A stretch of 11,372 nucleotides of DNA from Nitrospinota bacterium. GTDB lineage: Bacteria; Nitrospinota; Nitrospinia; UBA9942. A program made the translations under genes and the position numbers. Location: contig JACRGN010000237.1 of NCBI GenBank assembly GCA_016234205.1, positions 1 through 11,372 on the forward strand. Reading direction: 5' to 3'. The notes under the pieces are model-generated. The model was not told the origin of the DNA and did not search any database. It saw only the letters and a list, made by a program, of their open reading frames with translations. Within the stretch, counting starts at the first letter, position 1, and the number at the start of each line of letters is the position of its first letter. Shown piece by piece: positions 1 to 6,287 of the stretch.

Positions 1-30
1 AGTGTATAGGAAGGCAGGGAGGACTTCCTT

Positions 31-50
31 TTTATTCCAAATGGAATAAA
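31..50. repeat. Perfect short palindrome, 9-bp arms around AA
   Basis: The sequence TTTATTCCAAATGGAATAAA reads the same on both strands apart from the central AA. It covers the stop codon of the hemerythrin remnant. No run of T follows it on the minus strand, so it does not look like a normal intrinsic terminator for that reading frame. It could be a dyad binding site or a remnant of whatever cut the gene short. The palindrome is seen directly; its role is unknown. Confidence 0.5.
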
Positions 51-247
51 AACACGAATCCATCGGGCAGGAAGAACTGTGATACTGGGTTAAAAGGACG
101 CTCATTCATCTTAATTGTGTATTTCTCACACAGCCTGTCGATAAGCAGATTTATCATGTCAATGATGCGATTGTGCTGCTCATCGAGTTTCGCAACGCCG
201 ACACTGAACGACTGATCCCATCGTATTTTCTCCACGTTCAAACTCAT
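32..247 (-). pseudogene. Truncated bacteriohemerythrin, N-terminal remnant
   Basis: The first ~38 residues of this 71-residue frame match the start of the bacteriohemerythrin family: a Trp-Asp-x-Ser-Phe-Ser-Val-Gly-Val stretch followed by DEQH (His25, first iron ligand) and an Ile-Asn-Leu-Leu helix. A complete protein has about 130 residues and needs further ligands, the HxxxE and HFxxEE motifs and a late His/Asp. None of these is present. From about residue 40 the sequence no longer resembles the family, and it stops inside a palindrome. The frame cannot build the di-iron four-helix bundle, so I call it a broken gene. A promoter-like sequence remains upstream, but no good Shine-Dalgarno site. 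The alternative, an unrelated small protein with a chance match, is less likely because the conserved block is dense and correctly placed. Confidence 0.65.
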
Positions 248-280
248 CTTTTCAAACTTGCCCGCCAGGGCGAATAAGTT

Positions 281-309
281 ATTATATAGTTTCTTTCACA
301 ATTCCTTAA
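281..309 (-). promoter_or_regulatory. Sigma70-like promoter candidate for the hemerythrin remnant
   Basis: On the minus strand a perfect -10 TATAAT (281-286) lies 17 bp from a weak -35 TTAAGG (304-309). Transcription would begin near 274, about 27 bases before the ATG at 247. The -10 is exact, but the -35 matches only half of the consensus and the region is AT-rich, so chance is possible. Confidence 0.35.
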
Positions 310-355
310 TCAAAAAAACAACAACATTGCATGAGAGCCTTACATATATTGTATT

Positions 356-402
356 TCAGGGCAGAGTATAGAACTTAGGCACGCCCTGAGTTTAGCGAAG
401 GG
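356..402. repeat. Intergenic inverted repeat with a CCCTGAG...CGAAGGG element
   Basis: TCAGGGC (356-362) and GCCCTGA (383-389) are perfect 7-bp inverted arms around a 20-base loop. The second arm overlaps CCCTGAGTTTAGCGAAGGG (384-402). Elements of the general form CCCTGAG-spacer-CGAAGGG are, from general knowledge, common dispersed extragenic repeats in many bacteria. This copy lies just beyond the 3' end of the retropepsin gene, where it could fold in that transcript. There is no T-run, so a terminator is not claimed. The rest of the 248-438 gap shows nothing else I can interpret. Confidence 0.4.
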
Positions 403-438
403 AAGATAGTCTGTCAATAGAAATTTATTGATGGAATT

Positions 439-858
439 TTATGGATACTTTATTGAAAATCTTTTGTTTGGATAGTCTATTGTTAATATAAATCGGCTCA
501 GAAAGTTGTTTGCTCCCAGCAATGCCACATTCAAATTCGGCAGGAAATCTACTGGGGTATCTTCCATAGTGTATAAGAGTTCTGTGGTTTCAGGGTGAAA
601 AATTTCAAACTTTGTTGTATGTGCATAGGCAACTGTTACTCCGTTGCCGGTTCTGATTGTTTTTGTTTGACCAGCCTGTAAATTGTGACCTAATATAGGG
701 GCATAAGCTGCTGGTATTGCACATTCATCTGCGCCAGTATCAATTATGCCGTGTGTTCTATAATTTCCGCTTGTATGTGGGTTAATTATTCTTACTGGTA
801 AGATGGGACGGTAAATGTCGTTGCCGCAGAATGTAAAAGGACATTCTCTTATCGGCAT
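439..858 (-). CDS. Retropepsin-like aspartic protease, single domain
   Basis: A 139-residue protein with the clan AA hallmark Ile-Ile-Asp-Thr-Gly-Ala (Asp40, Thr41, Gly42, Ala43). Downstream, Ala-Leu-Leu-Gly (112-115) fits the hydrophobic-hydrophobic-Gly motif that braces the active site in retropepsins. Such proteins supply one catalytic Asp each and work as homodimers that cut peptides. There is no signal peptide, so a cytoplasmic location is expected. The length is normal for stand-alone bacterial members. The gene has no Shine-Dalgarno site and starts inside the DUF5678 gene (10-bp overlap), which suggests translation coupled to that upstream gene. The substrate cannot be inferred. The fold and active site are well supported; the biological role is not known. 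Confidence 0.82.
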   Translation of the reverse strand: MPIRECPFTFCGNDIYRPILPVRIINPHTSGNYRTHGIIDTGADECAIPAAYAPILGHNLQAGQTKTIRTGNGVTVAYAHTTKFEIFHPETTELLYTMEDTPVDFLPNLNVALLGANNFLSRFILTIDYPNKRFSIKYP

Positions 859-1052
859 AGATATATGTGAATTGTATCCTTTTCAGGAATATAAAATACC
901 ACTGGGTCGTCAGCCCCTGCCTTTTTTGCATCGTTAAATACCTTGACAGGATCATCGCCAAAGCTAATTACATCCTTATCCTTAAAAGTTTTTGTTGCCA
1001 CATATTTACCGCTATATTTTTCAATATTGTTTACTAAAACGCATGTCTCCAT
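849..1052 (-). CDS. DUF5678-family small protein
   Basis: A 67-residue protein whose pattern Tyr-Ser-Gly-Lys-Tyr-Val-Ala (residues 13-19), then Gly-Asp-Asp-Pro (32-35), then Ala-Gly-Ala-Asp-Asp-Pro (45-50) and a final beta-strand, fits DUF5678 as I remember it. These are small alpha/beta proteins of unknown biochemical function, often encoded beside retropepsin-like proteases. The ATG at 1052 follows a clear GAGG Shine-Dalgarno sequence, which fixes the start. It is the first gene of a two-gene unit and overlaps the protease gene by 10 bp. The pairing suggests a partner, inhibitor or substrate adaptor of the protease, but this is inference from context only. There is no signal peptide or membrane segment. 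Confidence 0.75.
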   Translation of the reverse strand: METCVLVNNIEKYSGKYVATKTFKDKDVISFGDDPVKVFNDAKKAGADDPVVFYIPEKDTIHIYLCR

Positions 1053-1085
1053 AAAACCTCTCCAACGGGTTTGCTATCTGCAGAA

Positions 1086-1114
1086 AATTTAGCACACAAT
1101 GGGCTTAAATGCAA
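1086..1114 (-). promoter_or_regulatory. Extended -10 promoter for the DUF5678-retropepsin unit
   Basis: On the minus strand, -35 TTGCAT (1109-1114), a 17-bp spacer and -10 TAAATT (1086-1091) preceded by TGC, giving an extended -10 (TGn). The start point would be near 1079, leaving a ~27-base leader that contains the GAGG ribosome-binding site. Spacing and the TG motif are good; no experiment is implied. Confidence 0.5.
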
Positions 1115-1121
1115 ATCATCT

Positions 1122-1161
1122 AACAAATAGGAGGGAGTGTTGTCAACAAATAGGAGGGAGT
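1122..1161. repeat. Two exact 17-bp direct repeats, 23-bp period
   Basis: AACAAATAGGAGGGAGT occurs at 1122-1138 and again at 1145-1161, separated by 6 bp (start-to-start 23 bp, just over two helical turns). The pair sits between the two divergent promoter candidates. It touches the first base of the plus-strand -35 and lies 8 bp from the minus-strand -35. That is a natural place for an operator read by one regulator for both units. The GGAGGG in each copy looks like a ribosome-binding site, but neither copy has a start codon at useful distance. Confidence 0.6.
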
Positions 1162-1188
1162 TGCATTTTTGCTAAAAAAGTGTAAAAT
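1161..1188 (+). promoter_or_regulatory. Promoter candidate for the NosZ-like/CHAT gene
   Basis: -35 TTGCAT (1161-1166), a 16-bp spacer and -10 TAAAAT (1183-1188). The -10 ends only 9 bases before the ATG at 1198, so the transcript would begin at or within about 3 bases of the start codon. That fits the absence of any Shine-Dalgarno sequence and suggests a leaderless mRNA. Confidence 0.45.
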
Positions 1189-1197
1189 TATAAACAA

Positions 1198-4100
1198 ATG
1201 CAAATAAGAATCTTCACCCTTTTATTTGCGACTGTTATCTTGTTTACCTTTACATTATTCCCTTGTGCGGTTAATGCTGAAGATAGGGATTGGCATGTCA
1301 TAGAAAGTAACGCCGACTCTCCACTACAAGATAACATGCTCATGTATGCCGCCGGTGGTTCTAATGGCCAACTAAGCATATTGGGTGTGCCGAGTCTGAG
1401 AGTATATAGGAATATCCAAGTAGGTATAGACCTCCATGAGCCTGTGTTTAGCGCCAAGGACAACTCAGGCACAAAAAACCTCAATCCTGATGGGAAGTAC
1501 CTATATGTGAACGACAAGGCTGCCAATACTATAGGCGTTATAAATCTTTCACTCAATACCCTCGTAAGGTTAATATCCCTTCCATTTCCCTTTGGAGTGA
1601 ACAACATATCACTCGGTCAGGACGGTAAGACCCTCTATGCTACAGGTGAGCTTAGCGGGAAGATGGCTAAAATTGATATAGCCAGCGGTAATGCAGTGGT
1701 AATTGACTGGCACCCTGCATCAAGTGCACCGAACTACATAGATGTAAGCAAGCCAAATAAGCCTGAATATGTATTTGCCAGCAACTACTACCATTCAAGT
1801 GTTGGAGTGTTTTCAACAAACCCCTTCAAGCTTATAAAAGAAATACCTGTTGGTAAGAATCCTCATGGAACTGATGCAGAACCACAGGGTAGATACATTC
1901 AAGTTGTTGACAAACTCTCCGCTACATTAACCATCATTGATGTTGATAAGCTTATGGTTAAAAAGGTTATTCCAACGGCTGCAGGCCCACTTCATAATGT
2001 TTTTGACACAAAAGGCAAGTACTCTTATACAAGTTGCTTCATCTCTGACTCAATAGTGAAAACAGACCTCGAATCTTTGACTATGGTTGACGAGTTTCCA
2101 ATTCACTACAGAGTCGGACACATCGCAATAAGTCCTGATGACAATTATTTAATCTCCCTTAATAAGTTTTCAACGAGCATTTTCAACCCTACTGGAATCA
2201 AATGGGCTTCAAGCAGCGAGATGATAGATATTAATGAGAAGAGTCCTACCTATAAAAAGACGCTTAAGATAGCACCAATAAACAGTGATCCCAACAATGC
2301 GAAAGTCATATTTTCAAACTTGATAAAGCGGTGGGATGCGAGTCAATTCGAAACGACAGCCAAAACGGAGATTATAGATATCAAGCCCGCCCATCATAAA
2401 GGCTCAAAGGTTTCTATTATCCCTATTGACAGAGATAAGCCCGGCGTAACCAAGGAAGGGGATGTCTATGTGGTAAGGGTAAAAGCATTCAGCTATGGTT
2501 ATGTGCCGAGGTCTGTTCATGTTCCAAAGGGCGCAAAAGTAAGGCTGATTGTGACGAACATTGATAAGGCTGCTTATTTAACTAAGAAGCCAGAAATTGT
2601 TCCGGGTTTAATCATCTCCGGGCCCTACGGATTGAGGACTAATCTTAGTGTACCAAAGGAATTTTCCGTAATGACAGAGTTTAATGCAGACTATGCAGGT
2701 GAATATGAGATATATAATAGCGATACTCGTTATCCTGAGATGAGAAGCACATTATTCGTCAATGACAGAGAAGCCCATCTCGGCCCCGTGGAAAGGGGCC
2801 ACGACTACTACTTAAAAACTCTAGAACAAGCTGGACTGGTAGAACCAGGATTAATTACTATGAGCCATGAATTAGTTGAATCACAAATTGAAACAATTGA
2901 ACCGTCAATTGTATGGAACGCTTGGGCTGAAGAGGGGAATGAGCTTAAACATGAGCTTAAGTATAAACCAACACCATATCTTAAACCAGACACAGAATAT
3001 CTTCTTGCTATTGATCTATCCTCTATACCGTATGAAAAAGAAGTAGGGAAATATAAAGAAATCAGCCAAGATTTAGACGAGGTGCTAAAAAAAGCATTCT
3101 TGGAAGAAGGCAAAGATTCTGTACAATTAAAAATAATATTGCTGCCTGACCCAAAATACTTTGAACAGCCTGATAAAATTGTAGAAGATTTTAAGATTTT
3201 TGGCAAAAGGATTAAAGAGTTCTGGCAAAGGAAGGGCACTGATGATTTGAAGGAAGGAGAGAAGCCATATGATGTAATGGAAAAATATCAAAACGAGAAT
3301 AAAGACAACCCAGATTTTGTCCTTGGAAGAATGATTTGGAAGCTTAAGACACTCCCTTCGATTAAAGACGGGACCGCACACATCGGGCTTTCAATATGGT
3401 ATAACGGAATGCCAATTGATGAGCTGGCAATGGCTATTTGCGTATCTTCTTCTGAAAAAGACAGTAAAAAATGCAACAATACAGGCGTTATTATAGATAA
3501 AAGAGAAGGTGGTGAGAGTTTGCATGTTGCATTAAAGACTAACTCAAAACCGCCAGACGCCGCGTTGCATTTTGTTAAACTTGGTCAAGAAGGAATTGTC
3601 GTCGGTATCTTTCATAGTAGTGAAAAGCCAAATAACTTCATTCCTTGGAAGCTTGATAAAGATGCAAATGAGCTGCGTAAATATTTAGAATCCACCCTAA
3701 TTCCACTGTTTAATAAACATTTTAATACAGATGACTTACCCGATGATGGTTTCAGGTTGTATAATCTTCTTTTCCCGTCAATTGAAGGTAAGGAAGCTAG
3801 GGGAGAGTTTAAAAACTTCATTGAGAAGAATATTAATGAAAAGCCTTTTTCTTCTAACGAGCCACCATCTATCTTTATCAGGTTTGTAGAAGAAAAAACC
3901 GATAAACAACCATTTATTATACCCTTTGGGCTTATGGCTGTAGATGTTACTGATAAACGCAAAGAGTTTATAGGCTATCATTTTAAGTTAGAGACCCCTT
4001 TAAGAGTTCAGTCTTACCGTATTGAATCAGACTGCATATCAAGCTGGTTGACGGTTTTGCCGAATAACGATGATAATTTACAGGCTGCAAGGAAACAAAT

Positions 4101-4617
4101 AAACCCGAGTATAATTAATAAATGGAGGATTAATTCTATTTTCTACGAGGAAATAAAACCGTTCAGAGAATGGGTACATAAAAATATTAAGGATACATTT
4201 TCCACAGCAATAATTATCCTGAGTCATCACAATCAAGATATATTGTATGATAGTAAGTCTGAAGTATTATCAGTAGATGTGTTGCGGGAGTTCAAGAAAC
4301 CTTCTATCGCTATACTAAACGGATGTGGGACAGGGAGTGTGGCAGCCAAAGATTTTATTGAACAACTAAATAAAAGAGGAGTAATGGCGGTAATATCTAC
4401 CAGTACTGAAGTGGATGCTTACATGGCAGGGGATTTCCTCGATTGCCTTGCCGGAAATGTTGAAGACAAAAAAGATATTACCATATCTCAGGCCTACTAT
4501 AATACACTTAGGTGTGTCTCAGAAAAAAATACAAAATATGGTGCAAATGTACTTCGTTACTCTCTGTTGGGTAATGGCAATCTCAGACTATGCCCACCCA
4601 AAAAAGATAATGATTAG
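1198..4617 (+). CDS. Exported NosZ-like propeller / cupredoxin-like / CHAT peptidase fusion
   Basis: 1139 residues in one uninterrupted frame. Residues 1-27 are a Sec signal peptide (cut after Val-Asn-Ala), so the protein should act in the periplasm. Residues ~45-400 resemble the NosZ beta-propeller, with Asp-Leu-His (His80), NPHG (His223), GPLH (His266) and HYRVGH (His303, His308). Residues ~423-523 resemble the NosZ cupredoxin domain but lack the Cys-x3-Cys-x3-His copper site, keeping only Tyr-x6-Pro-Glu-Met. Residues ~560-860 are an unassigned, beta-rich region. Residues ~880-1133 form a CHAT (caspase-like) domain: LSHHN (probable catalytic His1011), ILNGCGTG (Cys1043), GVMAVIST and the terminal YSLLGNGNLRL strand. 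The ATG at 1198 is the only start in frame after a stop at 1183. The stop overlaps the next gene by 8 bp. Nitrous-oxide reduction is unlikely; a stress or ligand sensor driving a protease is my inference. Confidence 0.8.
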   Translation: MQIRIFTLLFATVILFTFTLFPCAVNAEDRDWHVIESNADSPLQDNMLMYAAGGSNGQLSILGVPSLRVYRNIQVGIDLHEPVFSAKDNSGTKNLNPDGKYLYVNDKAANTIGVINLSLNTLVRLISLPFPFGVNNISLGQDGKTLYATGELSGKMAKIDIASGNAVVIDWHPASSAPNYIDVSKPNKPEYVFASNYYHSSVGVFSTNPFKLIKEIPVGKNPHGTDAEPQGRYIQVVDKLSATLTIIDVDKLMVKKVIPTAAGPLHNVFDTKGKYSYTSCFISDSIVKTDLESLTMVDEFPIHYRVGHIAISPDDNYLISLNKFSTSIFNPTGIKWASSSEMIDINEKSPTYKKTLKIAPINSDPNNAKVIFSNLIKRWDASQFETTAKTEIIDIKPAHHKGSKVSIIPIDRDKPGVTKEGDVYVVRVKAFSYGYVPRSVHVPKGAKVRLIVTNIDKAAYLTKKPEIVPGLIISGPYGLRTNLSVPKEFSVMTEFNADYAGEYEIYNSDTRYPEMRSTLFVNDREAHLGPVERGHDYYLKTLEQAGLVEPGLITMSHELVESQIETIEPSIVWNAWAEEGNELKHELKYKPTPYLKPDTEYLLAIDLSSIPYEKEVGKYKEISQDLDEVLKKAFLEEGKDSVQLKIILLPDPKYFEQPDKIVEDFKIFGKRIKEFWQRKGTDDLKEGEKPYDVMEKYQNENKDNPDFVLGRMIWKLKTLPSIKDGTAHIGLSIWYNGMPIDELAMAICVSSSEKDSKKCNNTGVIIDKREGGESLHVALKTNSKPPDAALHFVKLGQEGIVVGIFHSSEKPNNFIPWKLDKDANELRKYLESTLIPLFNKHFNTDDLPDDGFRLYNLLFPSIEGKEARGEFKNFIEKNINEKPFSSNEPPSIFIRFVEEKTDKQPFIIPFGLMAVDVTDKRKEFIGYHFKLETPLRVQSYRIESDCISSWLTVLPNNDDNLQAARKQINPSIINKWRINSIFYEEIKPFREWVHKNIKDTFSTAIIILSHHNQDILYDSKSEVLSVDVLREFKKPSIAILNGCGTGSVAAKDFIEQLNKRGVMAVISTSTEVDAYMAGDFLDCLAGNVEDKKDITISQAYYNTLRCVSEKNTKYGANVLRYSLLGNGNLRLCPPKKDND
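2782..2800. repeat. GC-rich hairpin inside the fusion gene, at a domain boundary
   Basis: GGCCCC and GGGGCC form a perfect 6-bp all-GC stem around a 7-base loop, in an otherwise AT-rich gene. It falls just after the last strand of the cupredoxin-like domain (residue ~523), where a NosZ protein would end and the extra C-terminal part begins. It lies inside the coding frame and has no T-run. It could be a relic of the fusion or a translational pause site; both are speculation. Confidence 0.45.
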
Positions 4618-6226
4618 ATTACTGATATATTCAATTTTAACTCTTTCACTGACTCTAATAACTGAATCCAAGGCTATTGGTAAGGAAAATATCTGTTCTC
4701 CATCCAAGGACAGCGACTCACGTAAAATCGTAATTATTAGTGACCTTCACATGGGAGTTGGGAAAAACCCTGAAACCGGTGAATGGTATAAAACAGAAGA
4801 CTTTCGCTGGACAGAAGAATTCTCTCTCTTTCTTGAAAAAATTAGCAAGTTAGGAAGTGGGAAAACTGACCTTATAATTAATGGAGACTTGTTTGAACTT
4901 TTACAGCCTCTGAATGACAATTGTAACCATGAGAAGAATAAAAATTTTAGTTGTACGGAAAATGAAGCAATTGAGAGGCTCAAACCTATTTTAAAAGCCC
5001 ATGATTCTGAACTTAAAGCCCTTGGAATGTTTGCAGATACTGGCGACAACCGGGTTATTATACTTCCGGGTAATCACGATGCTGCACTGCAATTTAAGGC
5101 AGTTTCTAATAAGGTTCTTGAGCGGATACCAGCAGAAGATGGACGGGTCTGTTTTGCATCCGAGGGTTATTGGCGTTCCGCAGATGGATTTATTTATGTA
5201 GAGCATGGACATCAGATAGGCGAGGATGTAAATAATTTTAAGGAAAACTGGCCTGAACCCTTTATAGAAAAGGATGGTGTTAAATATTTAAAACGAACAT
5301 GGGGCGAGAGTTTTGTTCAAAAATTCTATAACAAAATTGAAATAAAATATCCAATTATAGATAATTTATCTGAGGAAAGCCTTGGGGTTAAATACGGCAT
5401 CGCAGCAGAGGGGTTAGAGAATACATTAGACGACATTGATGATTTTTTAAAGTTTTCCATCTTACAGGTTTCATGGGAACAGTTTCGGCAATCACTTGGA
5501 CCAGGCACAGAGCAAGAAACTTATGTTTGGGACGTGGATGCAATAAAAAGGGAAAACAATAAACGGTTTCTTATAGATTCTTTATCACCATTACCCGAAA
5601 ACGACTTAATTAGAACTATGGCAAAAAAAGCTTTAAATGAAGGAACACTTGAACTCTCGCCAAGGAATTTTTCGGATGCTGAAATAATTACACTTTGCGA
5701 CCAGCGGGCTGCCTTTAAAGAATTGCAATACAGACAAGGTAATGAATCCACTATTGAAACTTGTCATAGAAAAGATAAAACACTTGGCGCACTTGCTCAG
5801 TATTTTCTACGCAAAGATTATAAGGTATTTGAAGAACACTTAAAAAAAAGATACCTGGAACTTAAAAATTCAGGAAAGGAAAACCCTGTTTTCGAGATTT
5901 TCGTTTACGGTCATACACATAAAGCTCATTCCTATGAAAAATTTTATAATAAGATAAAATTACCAAGATATTGGGAGCCTAAGATTTTCAATTCCGGTGC
6001 ATGGCAAAGAGTTATTACTCCTGAGCAGTTAGAAAAGCTGTCCTCCAGAAAAAAACTTAAGGATAGTGAAGTATTACACAAACTTATTCCCGAAGATCTA
6101 TATCCTTGCTATAGTTTCGTTATAATAGATTACAATGACAAGGGTCGTCCAAATGCTCATCTCAAATACTGGAGTTTGAATAACAAGGCAACTTGGGAGG
6201 CTGCTGATAATTGTGAGTGTGACTGA
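4610..6226 (+). CDS. Secreted calcineurin-like metallophosphoesterase
   Basis: 538 residues from the ATG at 4610, chosen because it puts a clean signal peptide (residues 1-22, cut after Ser-Lys-Ala) at the N-terminus. In-frame starts further upstream lie inside the CHAT gene. All dinuclear metal-site motifs are present: SDLHMG (Asp45, His47), NGDLFE (Asp93), GNHD (Asn155, His156, Asp157), EHGH (His199, His201) and YGHTH (His435, His437). The order and the Asp-x-His start resemble LpxH/UDP-diacylglucosamine pyrophosphatase-like and related phosphoesterases, but the substrate is not clear. About 230 residues separate the fourth and fifth motifs, a long insertion into the usual fold. The gene overlaps the CHAT gene by ATGATTAG, with no ribosome-binding site, so translation is probably coupled and both products should be made together in the envelope. 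It is likely an active enzyme. Confidence 0.85.
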   Translation: MIRLLIYSILTLSLTLITESKAIGKENICSPSKDSDSRKIVIISDLHMGVGKNPETGEWYKTEDFRWTEEFSLFLEKISKLGSGKTDLIINGDLFELLQPLNDNCNHEKNKNFSCTENEAIERLKPILKAHDSELKALGMFADTGDNRVIILPGNHDAALQFKAVSNKVLERIPAEDGRVCFASEGYWRSADGFIYVEHGHQIGEDVNNFKENWPEPFIEKDGVKYLKRTWGESFVQKFYNKIEIKYPIIDNLSEESLGVKYGIAAEGLENTLDDIDDFLKFSILQVSWEQFRQSLGPGTEQETYVWDVDAIKRENNKRFLIDSLSPLPENDLIRTMAKKALNEGTLELSPRNFSDAEIITLCDQRAAFKELQYRQGNESTIETCHRKDKTLGALAQYFLRKDYKVFEEHLKKRYLELKNSGKENPVFEIFVYGHTHKAHSYEKFYNKIKLPRYWEPKIFNSGAWQRVITPEQLEKLSSRKKLKDSEVLHKLIPEDLYPCYSFVIIDYNDKGRPNAHLKYWSLNNKATWEAADNCECD

Positions 6227-6238
6227 AAAAGCTGAACA

Positions 6239-6269
6239 CACATAAGGCAAATTTATATTCCGTTATGTG
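6239..6269. terminator. Hairpin between convergent genes, possible weak terminator
   Basis: CACATAA (6239-6245) and TTATGTG (6263-6269) are perfect inverted arms between the end of the phosphoesterase gene and the end of the convergent small gene. A GG/CC pair can extend the stem. No clear T-run follows on either strand, so termination by this hairpin is only suggested by its position. Confidence 0.3.
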
Positions 6270-6287
6270 GCTCAGACAAACATTAAG

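Noticed and set aside
8..33. AGGAAG...CTTCCT hairpin followed by TTTTT on the plus strand, like an intrinsic terminator.
   Set aside because: The stem is only 6 bp with a 10-base loop, and no plus-strand gene end is visible before it in the window.
1198..2766. Reading the gene as a working nitrous-oxide reductase (nosZ).
   Set aside because: CuA cysteines and histidines and several CuZ histidines are missing, and no nosRDFYL maturation genes are adjacent.
4415..4609. A longer phosphoesterase starting at 4415.
   Set aside because: The extra 65 residues lie inside the CHAT domain coding region and would bury the signal peptide; the start at 4610 gives a normal exported protein.
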